Positions 23,046 to 33,741 of a stretch of DNA of 64,000 bases are shown here, piece by piece (position 1 is the first letter of the stretch; every line of letters starts with the position of its first letter). The translations under genes were made by a program, and so were the position numbers. The DNA is taken from the NCBI RefSeq assembly GCF_041146795.1, contig NC_135172.1:15182123-15246122 (forward strand), in the 5' to 3' direction. This stretch comes from Maylandia zebra (Eukaryota; Chordata; Actinopteri; Cichliformes; Cichlidae). The notes beneath the pieces are model-generated. The model did no database searches. It was not told the origin of the DNA and saw only the letters and a program-made list of their open reading frames with translations.

Positions 23046-23590
23046 CCAAATGTGACCTCTAGCACCAAACGCTTGCTGCAGTTGTTGGTGTCAGAGGTGA
23101 CACACAAGGTATCAGGTTTTCTGTGTGATTACTTTTTCATATAGGACCAAGTATGTTTGGATAGCGTTTTGCCCTTGAAAACTGCCGTTGAATATTAGAC
23201 ATTGTTGTCTAATGTTATAAATGTATTGATGTGAAAGGTGTAAGTGTGACAAATATGGAATAAGATAGGAAATGAGAAAGGCGGCAAATACTTGTTCACA
23301 GGGCTATAGTCTGTAAATGGTCTTCTTTTGGCTATAGTAGATCTTTTACTTGTTCATTTTTTAATTGTTTGTTAAAATAGTTTTTTCCATCATATTGAGT
23401 ATAGAGGAATGCAACTGTGGGCTTTAGCGATTAGCCCGTTTCAACAGGACCGTGATCCCGATGTGTGAGACAGCAGGGTGCTGCCACTGGTGTTGTAATG
23501 TGTGATTTAGTTCCTCCTAACATTTCAGTTTGCTTCCAGTATCTATCCTCTGTGATTACTGGCTCTTTAGACAGATTTAGTAGAAGTGTG
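23046..23590 (-). repeat. Dispersed repeat R, uninterrupted copy
   Basis: Reverse copy of 15790-16117 joined to 20496-20592 with no LINE between. It serves as the empty-site reference for the nested insertion. Confidence 0.75.
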
Positions 23591-23738
23591 TGAGCTATTG
23601 GCTCAGTATAAAGGGTCAGTAGTGTTTTCATGTCACCTATCCATCCTCCATTTAGTCACCCAAAGCATGTAGTAAATACTGCTCACTTTTATTCATCTTC
23701 TCTTAAATCCAGAAAAATTCCCACTTGTTAACGTTGAG

Positions 23739-23739
23739 C

Positions 23740-23830
<91 letters not shown>

Positions 23831-23832
23831 CT
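23739..23832. repeat. (TG)n(GA)n compound microsatellite
   Basis: About 35 TG units followed by about 10 GA units. Confidence 0.97.
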
Positions 23833-24207
23833 GTGCATGAAGTGTGGTGGAAGCAAAACAGCAAAAGTCAGAGTGAATTCATGATGATGTTTTTGTGAAG
23901 CGTAGTTTGGATCTTCTTTTGCTGCTGGTTCAGTCAATATTGTTTTGGAGAGACATCAAACTAACAGCTTTAGAATCAGCGCAAAAAGGGCGTAAACACA
24001 AAGCGCGGAGCCGCCGAAACATCAGAATCAGCGAGCTGTCTGCTTTCAGCCCCGAGTGTCGTGCCGTCGGGTGAGAAAGGCGACGTCTCACCGATTCTGA
24101 TTCGCGGGTCTTTGTGTTTACGTCTTTGTGCAGAATCCGTGTTCCTTCTCTCATTTACTGTTTTAGCTGTTTGGTGGTTCTTGAAATTTTGTGAGGTTTG
24201 ACCGGAG
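23833..24207. other. Stretch before kif1 copy C'
   Basis: It contains two mirrored words around AATCAGCG and CGATTCTGATTCG (about 24020-24110), giving an imperfect inverted repeat. No exon is recognised. Similarity to the intron of kif1 copy A starts at about 24208. Confidence 0.4.
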
Positions 24208-24865
24208 ATTCTGTGGAGAGCTTCATCCTAATGAGGGCTCATGTCCTGAGCAGGGATGCGGAGGAGGAGGAAGGTCCTGGACACATCAGTGGCTTATGTG
24301 CGTGGAGAGGAGAACCTGGCCGGCTGGAGGCCCAGAGGAGATAGCCTCATCCTAGAGCACCAGTGGGAGCTGGAGAAGATGGAGCAGCTGCAGGAGGTGG
24401 GGCCTTAAAAGATTCATAAAGAAATAAATCTGTTTAATATCGTAGAGGGAAAAATGACTTTTCAACTCAAAGAACAAAGTGCTATTCTAAAAAGTTTTTT
24501 CTTAGAGTACAGACTTTACATGACTAACCTCCCCTCTTCTCCCCACCTCACATTCGCCCCCATCTTTCGTCCAGGTGGAAAAGACCCGTCACCTTCTGGG
24601 AGAGGCGGCTCCCGTGGGAACAGCTCCCACCACCAAGTCCCTGAGTGAGTCTCTGTCCCCCAGCGTGAGCTCCGGCACTCTGTCCACGTCCACCTCCGTC
24701 TCCTCGCAGATCTCCAGCACCACCTTTGAAAGCGTGAGAAGGAGCTGGCCACCAAGGTGAGAAAAACGTGGGCTTAGTGGGCGTTCTTGTTGCTGCCTTC
24801 TTCCTTCTCTGCTCGGAGCTGATCGGTCTTGTTCCTGTTGTGTTGTAGTGCCTGCGCCTTCTGAC
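24208..24865 (+). pseudogene. kif1-family tail, copy C'
   Basis: Reverse copy of 1670-2325. It holds three exons: the [15 protein letters not shown] exon (about 24256-24397), the EKTRHLLGEAAP exon (24575-24757) and the first 20 bases of the CLRLLTHTF exon, which stops at 24865 where LINE sequence begins. The Val codon at the start of the second exon follows a CAG acceptor. It is a truncated duplicate. Confidence 0.85.
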
Positions 24866-25567
24866 ACACACCTTTCAGAAGGCTGCCAAAATGGCAAAAA
24901 CTTCTTTTTTGTCAAACATTATTGCGACTAATAGTCACAATCCTCGAGTTCTGTTCAAAATCTTTAACTCAGTGGTTAATCCCTGCTCTGACGTTTCGAT
25001 GGGTGCCTCCCCGGCCCTCTGCGAAAAATTTCTAAATTATTTTATAGATAAAATCTCGGTGTTAAGGGCCCCACATTCTCCAGTAGTAAATCAAGCCCCA
25101 GTTTCTGAATGTTCAACGGTTTTTCAACAGTTTGAACCTGTGTCATTCTCGACTTTAAAGGAAATAATTAATAACCTGAGAAGCTCAAATTCTCTGCATG
25201 ACATTATTCCTTCTCGTATCATTAAGAATGCATTGAATACAATCGGGTCCTGTATCTTATTTTTAATGAACTCATCACTGTCATCTGGCTATGTTCCGAC
25301 TGTCTTTAAACATGCAGTCGTGCAACCTGTTATCAAGAAAAGTAGCCTTGATCGTAACACTCTAGCAAATTACAGGCCGATTTCTAAACTCCCCTTCATG
25401 TCAAAAGTTTTAGAGAAAATAGTGCTTCAGCAACTACAGACCCACTTAGAGAGAAACGGTATAAGTGATAAATTCCAGTCTGGATTTAGACCGCGTCACA
25501 GCACCGAAACTGCCCTACTAAGAGTCTTCAATGACCTTCTTCTAATCGCCGACTCTGGGCGCTCTGC
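24866..25567 (+). mobile_element. L2/CR1-type LINE, 5' half
   Basis: Open frame for the linker and RT fingers: NSHNPRVLFKIFNSVVNP, PVIKKSSLDRNTLANYRPIS, then SGFRPRHSTETALLRVFNDL. The frame runs up to DSGRSA and is then replaced by the inverted arm at 25568. The matching 3' half is at 46023-46990. About 110 residues of RT, including the expected YADD box, are missing between the halves. Confidence 0.85.
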
Positions 25568-25652
25568 TATGGAAGAAATATAGTATCATCAGAATTCAAG
25601 TATTTTTAGACATTGAATTTATGACACTGAATTTTTATCCTCCAAATTTCCC

Positions 25653-25795
25653 TGCAAAAATATTCACCTGCAAAAATTCACCTGCAAAAATTCACCTGCA
25701 AAAAATTCACCTGCAAAAAATTCACCTGCAAAAATTCACCTGAAAAAAATTCACCTGCAAAAATTCACCTGCAAAAATTCAACTGCAAAAGTGAT
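25653..25795. repeat. Short tandem repeat, unit about 14 bp
   Basis: About nine copies of TGCAAAAATTCACC with small variants. The mirror copy at about 45833-45945 has a slightly different unit number. Confidence 0.9.
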
Positions 25796-26108
25796 GAACT
25801 TTAATGACCCAAGCCAGAGCAATCAGCACCAGATCGAGTCGAGTGGCTCTCAGCCAATTAAATTACGCTGTTTGATCACATGAGTGTGTGTCTCCTAAAA
25901 GAGAGCTGTTTAAAGGTGAGTGATTAAGTTTTTCTCCTAAATAGAGATCATTACAGAACGCCTAGTCCTACTTAAAATCCCATTTATTATTATTATTATT
26001 TTTTTTATCATCTACTCGAACTAAGGAAAACGTTTGACTAACTCAAAGACAATTTCCACGCCTCCCCTGCCTGACTGCAGAGGCAGTTTTGAATTTAGGA
26101 GCGCCAAG

Positions 26109-26142
26109 ATGGCAGCGGCAAACCCTGGCGGCTCTCCGGTGA
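26109..26142 (+). other. Candidate first coding exon, left arm
   Basis: ATGGCAGCGGCAAACCCTGG continues for ten codons (MAAANPGGSP) and meets GTGAGTATAT, a good donor. The context CCAAGATGG is Kozak-like. The start of a gene was probably carried in the arm, but no second exon follows. The mirror copy is at about 45464-45497. Confidence 0.4.
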
Positions 26143-26811
26143 GTATATATTTATTTTTTTATCTTCAAGTTTGTCTTTTGAAACCTTAATTTTATTTAAA
26201 TCCGTTGCTCACGTATAAAGTACACAGACGGGGTCTTTGCTCAACTCGTCTGAGGCGTGTCTCACTAAGCGCTACATGCTAGCATCCTGCTAACCGAGCT
26301 ACCCTTTACATGCTGTGCTTTAGAAAATAGGATACTCGTTAAAAAAAATACTCCGCAGATATTGATAGATAGACGAACACTGCAAATATAATGTTGGAAA
26401 CGAGAACGGCCTTTGGTGAAGGGGTAAAATACACCATGAATAGAGCCATAGAGTGAATGGCTGCCATGGTTGCAGAACAGCCTGATTTAATGACAAGAAT
26501 GGGGAAGAGTGAGGTGAAGTGAACCACAGCCACAAAACACGGTCAGACAAGGCGGCAAAAGGGCAGTGATCTGTCCGTCAGTATGAAGTTGGTGTGTGCT
26601 TTGGTGAACAAAAACTCCAGACTGGTAGCAGGAAGATGGGAGACTCGTGTTTCACTGGAATAGTGGTGAATTAAAACATCCTTTGTTGGGGACATTTCGG
26701 TGTAAATGCATCCATACAGGCAAGACAGAGGCAGACTAGACAGTGAAGAAAACAAGGCAAACATTAGAAATATAAAAACGGAAATATAGGATGAGTCGGG
26801 GATGAGTTCCT

Positions 26812-27016
26812 GCCCCAAGTGGAGGAGTTCAAGTATCTCGGGGTCTTGTTCGCGAGTGATGGGAGAAGGGAGCCGGAGATTGACAGACGGATTGGGGCTG
26901 CAGCTGCAGTAATGCGGACGCTGCACCGGTCCGTCGTGGTGAAGAGGGAGCTGAGTGTAAAAGCGAAGCCCTCAATTTACCGGTCGATCTACGTCCCTAC
27001 CCTCACCTATGGCCTT
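26812..27016 (+). mobile_element. Non-LTR retrotransposon fragment
   Basis: Reads VEEFKYLGVLFASDGRREPE, then IDRRIGAAAAVMRTLHRSVV and YVPTLTYG, the RT thumb of a widespread fish LINE (RTE-like, class not certain). It joins kif1 intron sequence at CTTTACATGACTAAC. The mirror copy is at 44590-44805. Confidence 0.75.
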
Positions 27017-27074
27017 TACATGACTAACGTCCCCTCTTCTCCCTACCTCACATTAGCCCCCATCTTTCTTCCAG

Positions 27075-27887
27075 GTGGAAAAGACCCGTCACCTTCTGGG
27101 AGAGGCGGCTCCCGTGGGAACAGCTCCCACCACCAAGTCCCTGAGTGAGTCTCTGTCCCCCAGCGTGAGCTCCAGCACTCTGTCCACGTCCACCTCCGCC
27201 TCCTCGCAGATCTCCAGCACCACCTTTGAAAGCGTGAGAAGGAGCTGGCCACCAAGGTGAGAAAAACGTGGGCTTAGTGGGCGTTCTTGTTGCTGCCTTC
27301 TTCCTTCTCTGCTCGGAGCTGATCGGTCTTGTTCCTGTTGTGTTGTAGTGCCTGCGCCTTCTGACACACACCTTCAATACTGAATACAACCAGCTGGTGA
27401 ACAGCATCAGTGACTGCAAGGTGAGAAATAATACAAAGAAATTAAAAAATAGCCTTTCTGTGTCACATCAGGGAGTTCCTATATTGACGTCTACCTCATC
27501 CTGCTGTTGTTTCACTTCAGCTTTCTCTCATCTCACCGATCGGACGTGATCCATCCGTGACGAGCTTCAGCAGTGCCACCCTCACCCCTTCCTCTACCTG
27601 CCCCTCTCTCGGACTCCCGCTGTGGCTCCATGGGCCAGAAGTAAACATATTTTTAGGAACATTGACCTCGATCTGCAAACGGTTATTGACAGGTTATCCA
27701 TTTGATTCTAACTTGGTGTGATTTGTGTTAAAGGACCCCTGAGAACAGCTCACGTGCCTCCAGTCCCTCCTGCTCAGACTGTGAAAACTTCCCGATGGTT
27801 CCCACTCTGGAGACCTCCTACCTTGCGCGGGCTGCAAAGAACGAGTTCCTGAACTTGGTGCCTGATATTGAAGAAATGCGACCAGGG
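27075..27887 (+). pseudogene. kif1-family tail, copy C
   Basis: Four exons in order: 27075-27257 (EKTRHLLGEAAP to SSTTFES), about 27349-27420 (CLRLLTHTFNTEYNQLVNSI), about 27522-27642 (SPIGRDPSVTSFSSATLTPS) and about 27734-27887 (YLARAAKNEFLNLVPDIEEM). Splice sites are present. Unlike copies A and B, the last exon keeps the AAKNEF frame (GCAAAGAACGAG), so it is closer to the parent there. The first exon still lacks the block before REKELATK. Exons upstream and the PH domain are absent. Confidence 0.85.
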
Positions 27888-28075
27888 TGAGTAATGCCAT
27901 ATTAACCCAAATACTGTCACTATGACATGTGTCTCACAGACCAAATGTAAGTCGACACTCATGTTCTCTAGTTCAAGCAGAAATGATGTGGATCGATTCA
28001 AATTCCTGAGTCTGGATGATTTCAGCTGGAAACAAACCAACTCTGCTTCTTCCTCAGGTAATTCAATTCAATGTT

Positions 28076-29575
28076 ATTTATATAGCGCCAAATCACAACA
28101 AAAGTCGCCTCAAGGCGCTTCATAGATACAGAGAAAAACCCAACAATCATATGACCCCCTATGAGCAAGCACTTTGGCGACAGTGGGAAGGAAAAACTCC
28201 CTTTTAACAGGAAGAAACCTCCAGCAGAACCAGGCTCAGGGAGGGGCGGGGCCATCTTCTGCGACCAGTTGGGGTGAGAGAATGAAGACAGGATAAAAGA
28301 CATGCTGTGGAAGAGAGACAGAGGTTAATAACAGATATGATTCAATGCAGAGAGGTCTATTAACTCATACTGAGTGAGAAAGGAGACTGGAAAGGAAAAA
28401 CTCAATGCATCATGGGAATCCCCGGCAGCCTACGTCTATTGCAGCATAACTAAGGGAGGATTCAGGGTCACCTGGTCCAGCCCTAACTATATGCTTTAGC
28501 AAAAAGGAAAGTTTTAAGCCTAATCTTAAAAGTAGAGATAGTGTCTGTCTCCTGAATCCAAACTGGAAGCTGGTTCCACAGAAGAGGGGCCTGAAAACTG
28601 AAGGCTCTCCCTCCCATTCTACTTTTAAATACTCTAGGAACAACAAGTAGGCCTGCAGAGCGAGAGCGAAGTGCTCTAATAGGGTGATATGGTACTACAA
28701 GGTCATTAAGATAAGATGGGGCCTGATTATTTAAGACCTTGTATGTGAGGAGCAGGATTTTGAATTCAATTCTGGATTTAACAGGAGAAATCTGCTCTCT
28801 CTTTCTAGTCCCTGTCAGGACTCTTGCTGCAGCATTTTGGATTAGCTGAAGGCTTTTCAGTGAGTTTTTTGGACATCCTGATAATAATGAATTACAGTCG
28901 TCCAGCCTGGAAGTAATAAATGGTAAATGCCCTGTATTTATATAGCGCTTTACTAGTCCCTAAGGACCCCAAAGCGCTTTACATATCCAGTCATCCACCC
29001 ATTCACACACACATTCACACAATAAATGCATGAACTCTGAGACAGGATATTTCTAATTTTAGAGATGTTGCGCAAATGGAAGAACGCAGTCTTACATATT
29101 TGTTTAATATGTGCGTTGAAGGACATGTCCTGGTCAAAAATGACTCCAAGGTTCCTCACAGCGTTACTGGAGGCCAAGGTAATGCCATCCAGAGTAAGAA
29201 TCTGGTTAGATACCATATTTCTAAACTTTTCAGGGCCGAGTACAATAACCTCAGTTTGATCTGAATTAAGAAGCAGAAAGTTAGCGGCCATCCAGGTCTT
29301 TAAGTCTTTAAGACATTCCTGCAGTGTAACTCATTGGTGTGTGTTATCTGGCTTCATGGACAGATAGAGCTGGGTGTCATCTGCATAGCAGTGAAAATTT
29401 ATGCTATGTCTTCTAATGATGCTGCCTAGGGGAAACATGTATAATGTAAACAGAATTGGTCCTAGCACTGAACCCTGTGGAACTCCATAATTAACCTCAG
29501 TGTGTGAAGAGGACTCTCCATTTACATGCACAAATTGGAGTCTATTAGATAGATATGTCACAAACCAAACTGTAC
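28076..29575 (-). mobile_element. L2 LINE, 5'-truncated
   Basis: The minus strand reads, from 29561, [46 protein letters not shown] (catalytic box), ILTLDGITLASSNAVRNLGV, then after an inserted repeat (28922-29033) RSRSAGLLVVPR and WNQLPVWIQETDT at about 28540-28690. The 3' UTR ends at 28076. It has frame breaks and is dead. Its 3' tail abuts the kif1 intron. Confidence 0.9.
28922..29033. repeat. Short repeat inserted in the L2
   Basis: AAATGCCCTGTATTTATATA ... CACCCATTCACACACACATT is a common fish repeat with GCGCTTTA words. It splits the L2 frame. A shorter trace of the same repeat lies near 40545-40580. Confidence 0.65.
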
Positions 29576-30368
29576 ACTGGTAAACTGTTACAATAAAAAA
29601 GACCGTAATTTTCTTTACTCTTCTTTATTTATGTAACTTTTGTTTTCACTGGCAATTTAGTGTTAGGTTAGGACAAAAAACAAATTAGGAAGGTTAAAGA
29701 CAGAACATTACTAGATTGTGGTTTTAATTAAAATGTAGCCTTTGACAATGCTGAACACATGAGAAGCTACTTTAAGGCATATCACCCAATTTGTAATATT
29801 GCTAAACATTTCTTAAGGCAGACAAGTTATGCTGGCTGGGTCAGTGTCATTTTTGTTGTAATTGATGTCTGGTTTGTTCTGTTCCCTAGTGATGGGTAGG
29901 GATGGGTACCAGTATCCGGTGTTCTGACATAATCCTTGAAATAGTAATAACACAGTATCCTCAGCAAAGATGAATTAAACAAGTTTTATTTTAATGGAAG
30001 TTTACTTCAAGTCTTCAGATTTTTACTGTCTTTTATTTGATTACTTTAAAGTATATGATTACATTAGAGTAATTAAATAAAGACAGTTTTGATGGAGCTC
30101 CTGAGCCAGCCCAAGCTCTCTATGAAGACGAGGAAAAACTCCCCTGGGGGGGCCAGACTGACGGGAAGAAACCTCGGGAAAGCCCATTCAAAGAGAGATC
30201 CCCTTTCCTGGGATGGCTGGGGGGGGTTACAGGAATTCCAAAACACTGAAATTTAAAGTGGGCCAATTAAAAAAAATTATTTCCTGAAAAAAAGAAAGGT
30301 AATTCATACATCACACATAAATGATAACGTCTGAATTGTGTGTGTTTGTGTGTGTGTGTGTGATAGGC
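29576..30368. other. Spacer 3' of the pim-like gene
   Basis: AT-rich, with a short block at 30120-30190 (GAGGAAAAACTCCCCTGGGG) resembling a LINE UTR. It presumably holds the pim-like 3' UTR. No obvious poly-A site stands out. Confidence 0.4.
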
Positions 30369-33300
30369 TTATCTCAGCCAAGTGTGATGCTGTAGCTCCT
30401 CCAGCGTCGGCCGCGTCTCCGGGACTTTGGTTAAACAGGCGTCCAAGAAATCCCGGCAGTCTGGAAAGAAAGGAAAGAGAAAAAACATGAAGATGATAGT
30501 TCCAGTGGTCCAAGCCATCAGTCAGTCTTGAAGTGTGACGTTTTCTTACTTTTGGACAGATGTCTTTTGAATTTCAGGCGCTTTTTGAGGAAGCTCGTGG
30601 TGTTAAAGTCCCCGGCATGAAGCGCTTCGTACAGAACCACTCCCATTTGCCATACCGTGGTGGGTCCACACCTGTAGCAACTGCGCCCGTACCACTCGGG
30701 AGGGGAGTAAATTTCTGTACCTAATAAACAGACACAATTGCAATTTCTTCTAAAACAAAAGGCGAAAATTGTGACATCTGTGAAGAGCAAGAGCAGAATA
30801 TGTTACCATAGAAGACGCGGTACTGCGACTGCTCCTTAACAAAGCAGCTCAGTCCAAAGTCGATGATACGAACACACGGTACATCTGAGCCGGTCTCAAT
30901 TAGAATGTTCTCACTCTTGATGTCCCGGTGAAAGATGTGTTTATCCTCCAGGTGCTTCGCAGCATCAACCAGCTGCTTCAGAATGACCTGGAAATAGAGC
31001 AGGGCGATATGACCAAAAATATTTATCACGATATACATTTGAAAAGTTGCGATAACGATATAACTGACGATATAACTGACGATATAACTGACACTAGACA
31101 AAATACTTTACAACTCCACAACTTTATTAGTGCAAAAAACCCCATAAATGTATTTTCACTTAAACAAGCAGCTGTTTTTTTATGTGCATTAAAGTTATAT
31201 AAAAATGTAACAGTGCAAATGCAAATTCCTTGCTGACAGTTTAACCAAAAGGCATTTCCAGTGGAAATTGGCCGACATATCCTCAGCATAACCATGTAAA
31301 ATATCCACAAAGCTTAAAAAGAGGTTATTCACACACAATACGGTAATATCACGTTGAGGTGCAGTACGTATCACTCCGCGAGGCGCCTGCCTACGATAGC
31401 CGTAATGCTCCGACAATCCATCGAGCGGTGCGGCTTTGTAGCTTAGCAAAGTCGCCGTGTACATAAAATCGTTTTGAGGTCAGTAAACACAACCAGAATT
31501 CATACATAAGGCACACGGGATTATAAGGGGCACTGTCGAGTTTCAGAAAAATCAAAGGATTGATTTTAAGTGTGCCGTATTTTCCAAACAACACGGTAAT
31601 AACGGCGGCCCGCTAGCATGCGCTACCAAAAATCGTGCTTTGTTGTGTATCTGACGGACGAAAGCTAAACCAGTTCCACACCACTAAAGTTGCAGCATTT
31701 TTACAAACCAGTTCTGGTTCATCCGTTTCATTCAACGATCCACTTTTGCTCTTCTCTTTCTGCGTCACCGCCATCTGCGTATGTAAACATAGGCACTGCG
31801 CATGCGCGTTTTACCTATTCTAGCGCGATATTTCATTTTCCTATCGTTGCCCAAAATTACACCGGTATTACCGTGAATGGTATGATATAGCCCAGCCCTA
31901 CCTGGAAACGATGAAAAAGACAATAATCAATCAATGGGTTAATGTTTCTCTAATACTCTGTGCTTTGATTGAATGATGTACAGTCTAAGACTCTTCTAAG
32001 GCAAGTCAACTTGCCTTGGCCTTGTCCTCTGGCAAAAATCCTCCATTTTCTTCTATGTATTTATCCAGGTCCACAGCGGGGACAGGTCTCTCCATCACCA
32101 GGATCAGCTCTCTGCCAAAGTCAAACCACTCCAACAGAGACACTGGGGCTGATGTTTCCACTGATCCATCTGCTTCAGCTGCAAGCTTCAGCATGATGGC
32201 AACTTCCACTGACACATTCTTCCCATTATCATCCTGAAATATTTCAACAAAGTGGATGATGAGGCACAGACGTTCCACAGGTGAACGCTGCATGCAATCC
32301 ACTAATGTAAAAACAATTCAAGTCTTGCACATTTACCTTCACTTTGCAGTACACTTTCCCCTTTGGGATGTGTTTGATGGCCACCTAAAAGACACAGGGC
32401 ATTGATGAGCATTTCCTCAGTATGACATCATTAAAGGTGTAAAACAGCATACATCTCAGCTTACGATATTATCCCTTATCTGCATTACTGCCTGTCTTAC
32501 TACCACCATCTGAACACTTACTGGTAAATGATCCTTTATGCGGTAGCCAGAAAACACTGCTCCACATCCTCCTTCTCCAAGCCGGTGCTCCTCCACGTAT
32601 CTCGCTTGGAAGTCACCTAAACAGACAAACACAAATTGGGTTTTACTACAGCTGTCACACAAATTACTCTCTGCTGTACCCTAAATGTTCATTTTGCTCT
32701 TCACCTGAATATAAAAGCTAAGCTGCTTGCTACTTACGTTTCTGTTCAGCCACTGACTTTTTGGCAACGGTTTTGGTTTTGTCCTGGTCCACGTTCTTTT
32801 TCTTAGGTGGGTCCCTGGTGTCTCCCGCAGCTTTCCTTTTGCCAGCCTTTTTGTTTTTACTGCAGCTCTCTGAAATCTCTATGCTGCAGTCTGCAGATGT
32901 GGAAAACACCAAAAGCACGTCAGCTTATTAGATAATAGACACAAATATCTCCCAAACACTAATATCTTCAAACTAGCAACCAGATGTACACTTAATCTAC
33001 CCCTCACTCAACTAATTAGCCTACCTTTACCAGTGTCCAACCAGGAAGATGCCTGCCCCTTGTCACCGCTCACATGCTCAAGAAGTTTACGCTTCTTTGC
33101 TGTATTGGTTGTCCCCGCTTCATCTTGTTGGACCTTTCGCTTAACTCCCCCGACCACATGAGCATCTGAGCTGGTGGAAGGACCAGCCTGCTCAGTGACC
33201 CTCCTTCTTTTTATGGGGGTCGTTTTTTCAGGACTGGCCTTTCTTTTAGCCATCCTGCTCTTACAATCTATAAACAACAACAACACATTAGTGAAAAAGA

Positions 33301-33741
33301 GCGCTCGACATCAGGACTAGAAGGATTTTGATGTCATTGAATTTTAAATTAGTATTGCTTACAATATAACAACAAGTTTATCCTTTTGATTAAAAAAAAC
33401 ACACCAACACGAGTCCATATTAGGTCTACTAAGTCTAGATACTGATGACACTTGTTGCTCTGTTTTCACTGCTCAGTCCAAGAATAAACTTGTCACATTA
33501 TTTTACCAAAAGACAAAGTGCCCCAGTAACCTTTCTTTGATTAGACATGTTGCACTCAGGTTAGTTTCAATCAAAACCAGGATTTAAATCCTCTAAAAAT
33601 GAATCATTTTATACACAGAGCCTCAACATTGTTAGAAATGTACATTCTGTTATTTGGGGGATTTTTTTTTTTTTACTTACTTTGATCTCCTGGATCTTTC
33701 TTATCTGCCTCAGTCGTAACTTTTCTTGTTTCCTTTTTCAT
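30369..33741 (-). CDS. pim-like serine/threonine protein kinase
   Basis: Nine exons: 33681-33741, 33025-33267, 32738-32890, 32522-32616, 32337-32384, 32015-32233, 30807-30987, 30550-30720 and 30369-30460. Phases agree throughout and give 420 residues. Residues 1-150 are Lys/Arg-rich (KRKASPEKTTPIKRRR) and likely disordered and nuclear. The kinase domain spans about 155-418: glycine loop GEGGCGAVFSG, VAIK lysine 188, the PIM hinge ERPVPAVDL, HRDIKSEN at 293-300, DFG at 316-318, and YSPPEWY. All catalytic residues are kept, so it should be active. PIM kinases are constitutively active and regulated mainly by expression. The start at 33741 is favoured because exon 1 joins exon 2 in frame, and Met26 is an alternative. 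Intron 6 uses a GC donor (GCAAGT), and a hAT element lies at its acceptor. Confidence 0.9.
30995..31900. mobile_element. hAT-type non-autonomous DNA transposon
   Basis: 906 bp with terminal inverted repeats TAGAGCAGGGCGATAT and ATATAGCCCAGCCCTA. It is flanked by a perfect 8-base duplication, CCTGGAAA, at 30987-30994 and 31901-31908. There is no transposase. About 31330-31600 carries a second repeat family (CGGTAAT words at both ends, TTATAAGGGGCACTGTCGAG), so it may itself be nested. It sits at the splice acceptor of pim-like exon 7. Confidence 0.9.

Larger units (their letters stand above)
25568..28427 (+). repeat. Left arm of large inverted repeat
   Basis: Reverse complement of 42886-46022 (less the SINE there), with only scattered differences. 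The outer end reads TATGGAAGAAATATAGTATC. The arm holds a 14-base tandem repeat, a promoter-like first exon, a LINE fragment, kif1 copy C and an L2 tail. Outside it lies the 5' half of a LINE. Confidence 0.9.

Noticed and set aside
25653-25795. CRISPR-like repeat array
   Set aside because: Eukaryotic DNA with head-to-tail 14-base units and no spacers; a simple tandem repeat.
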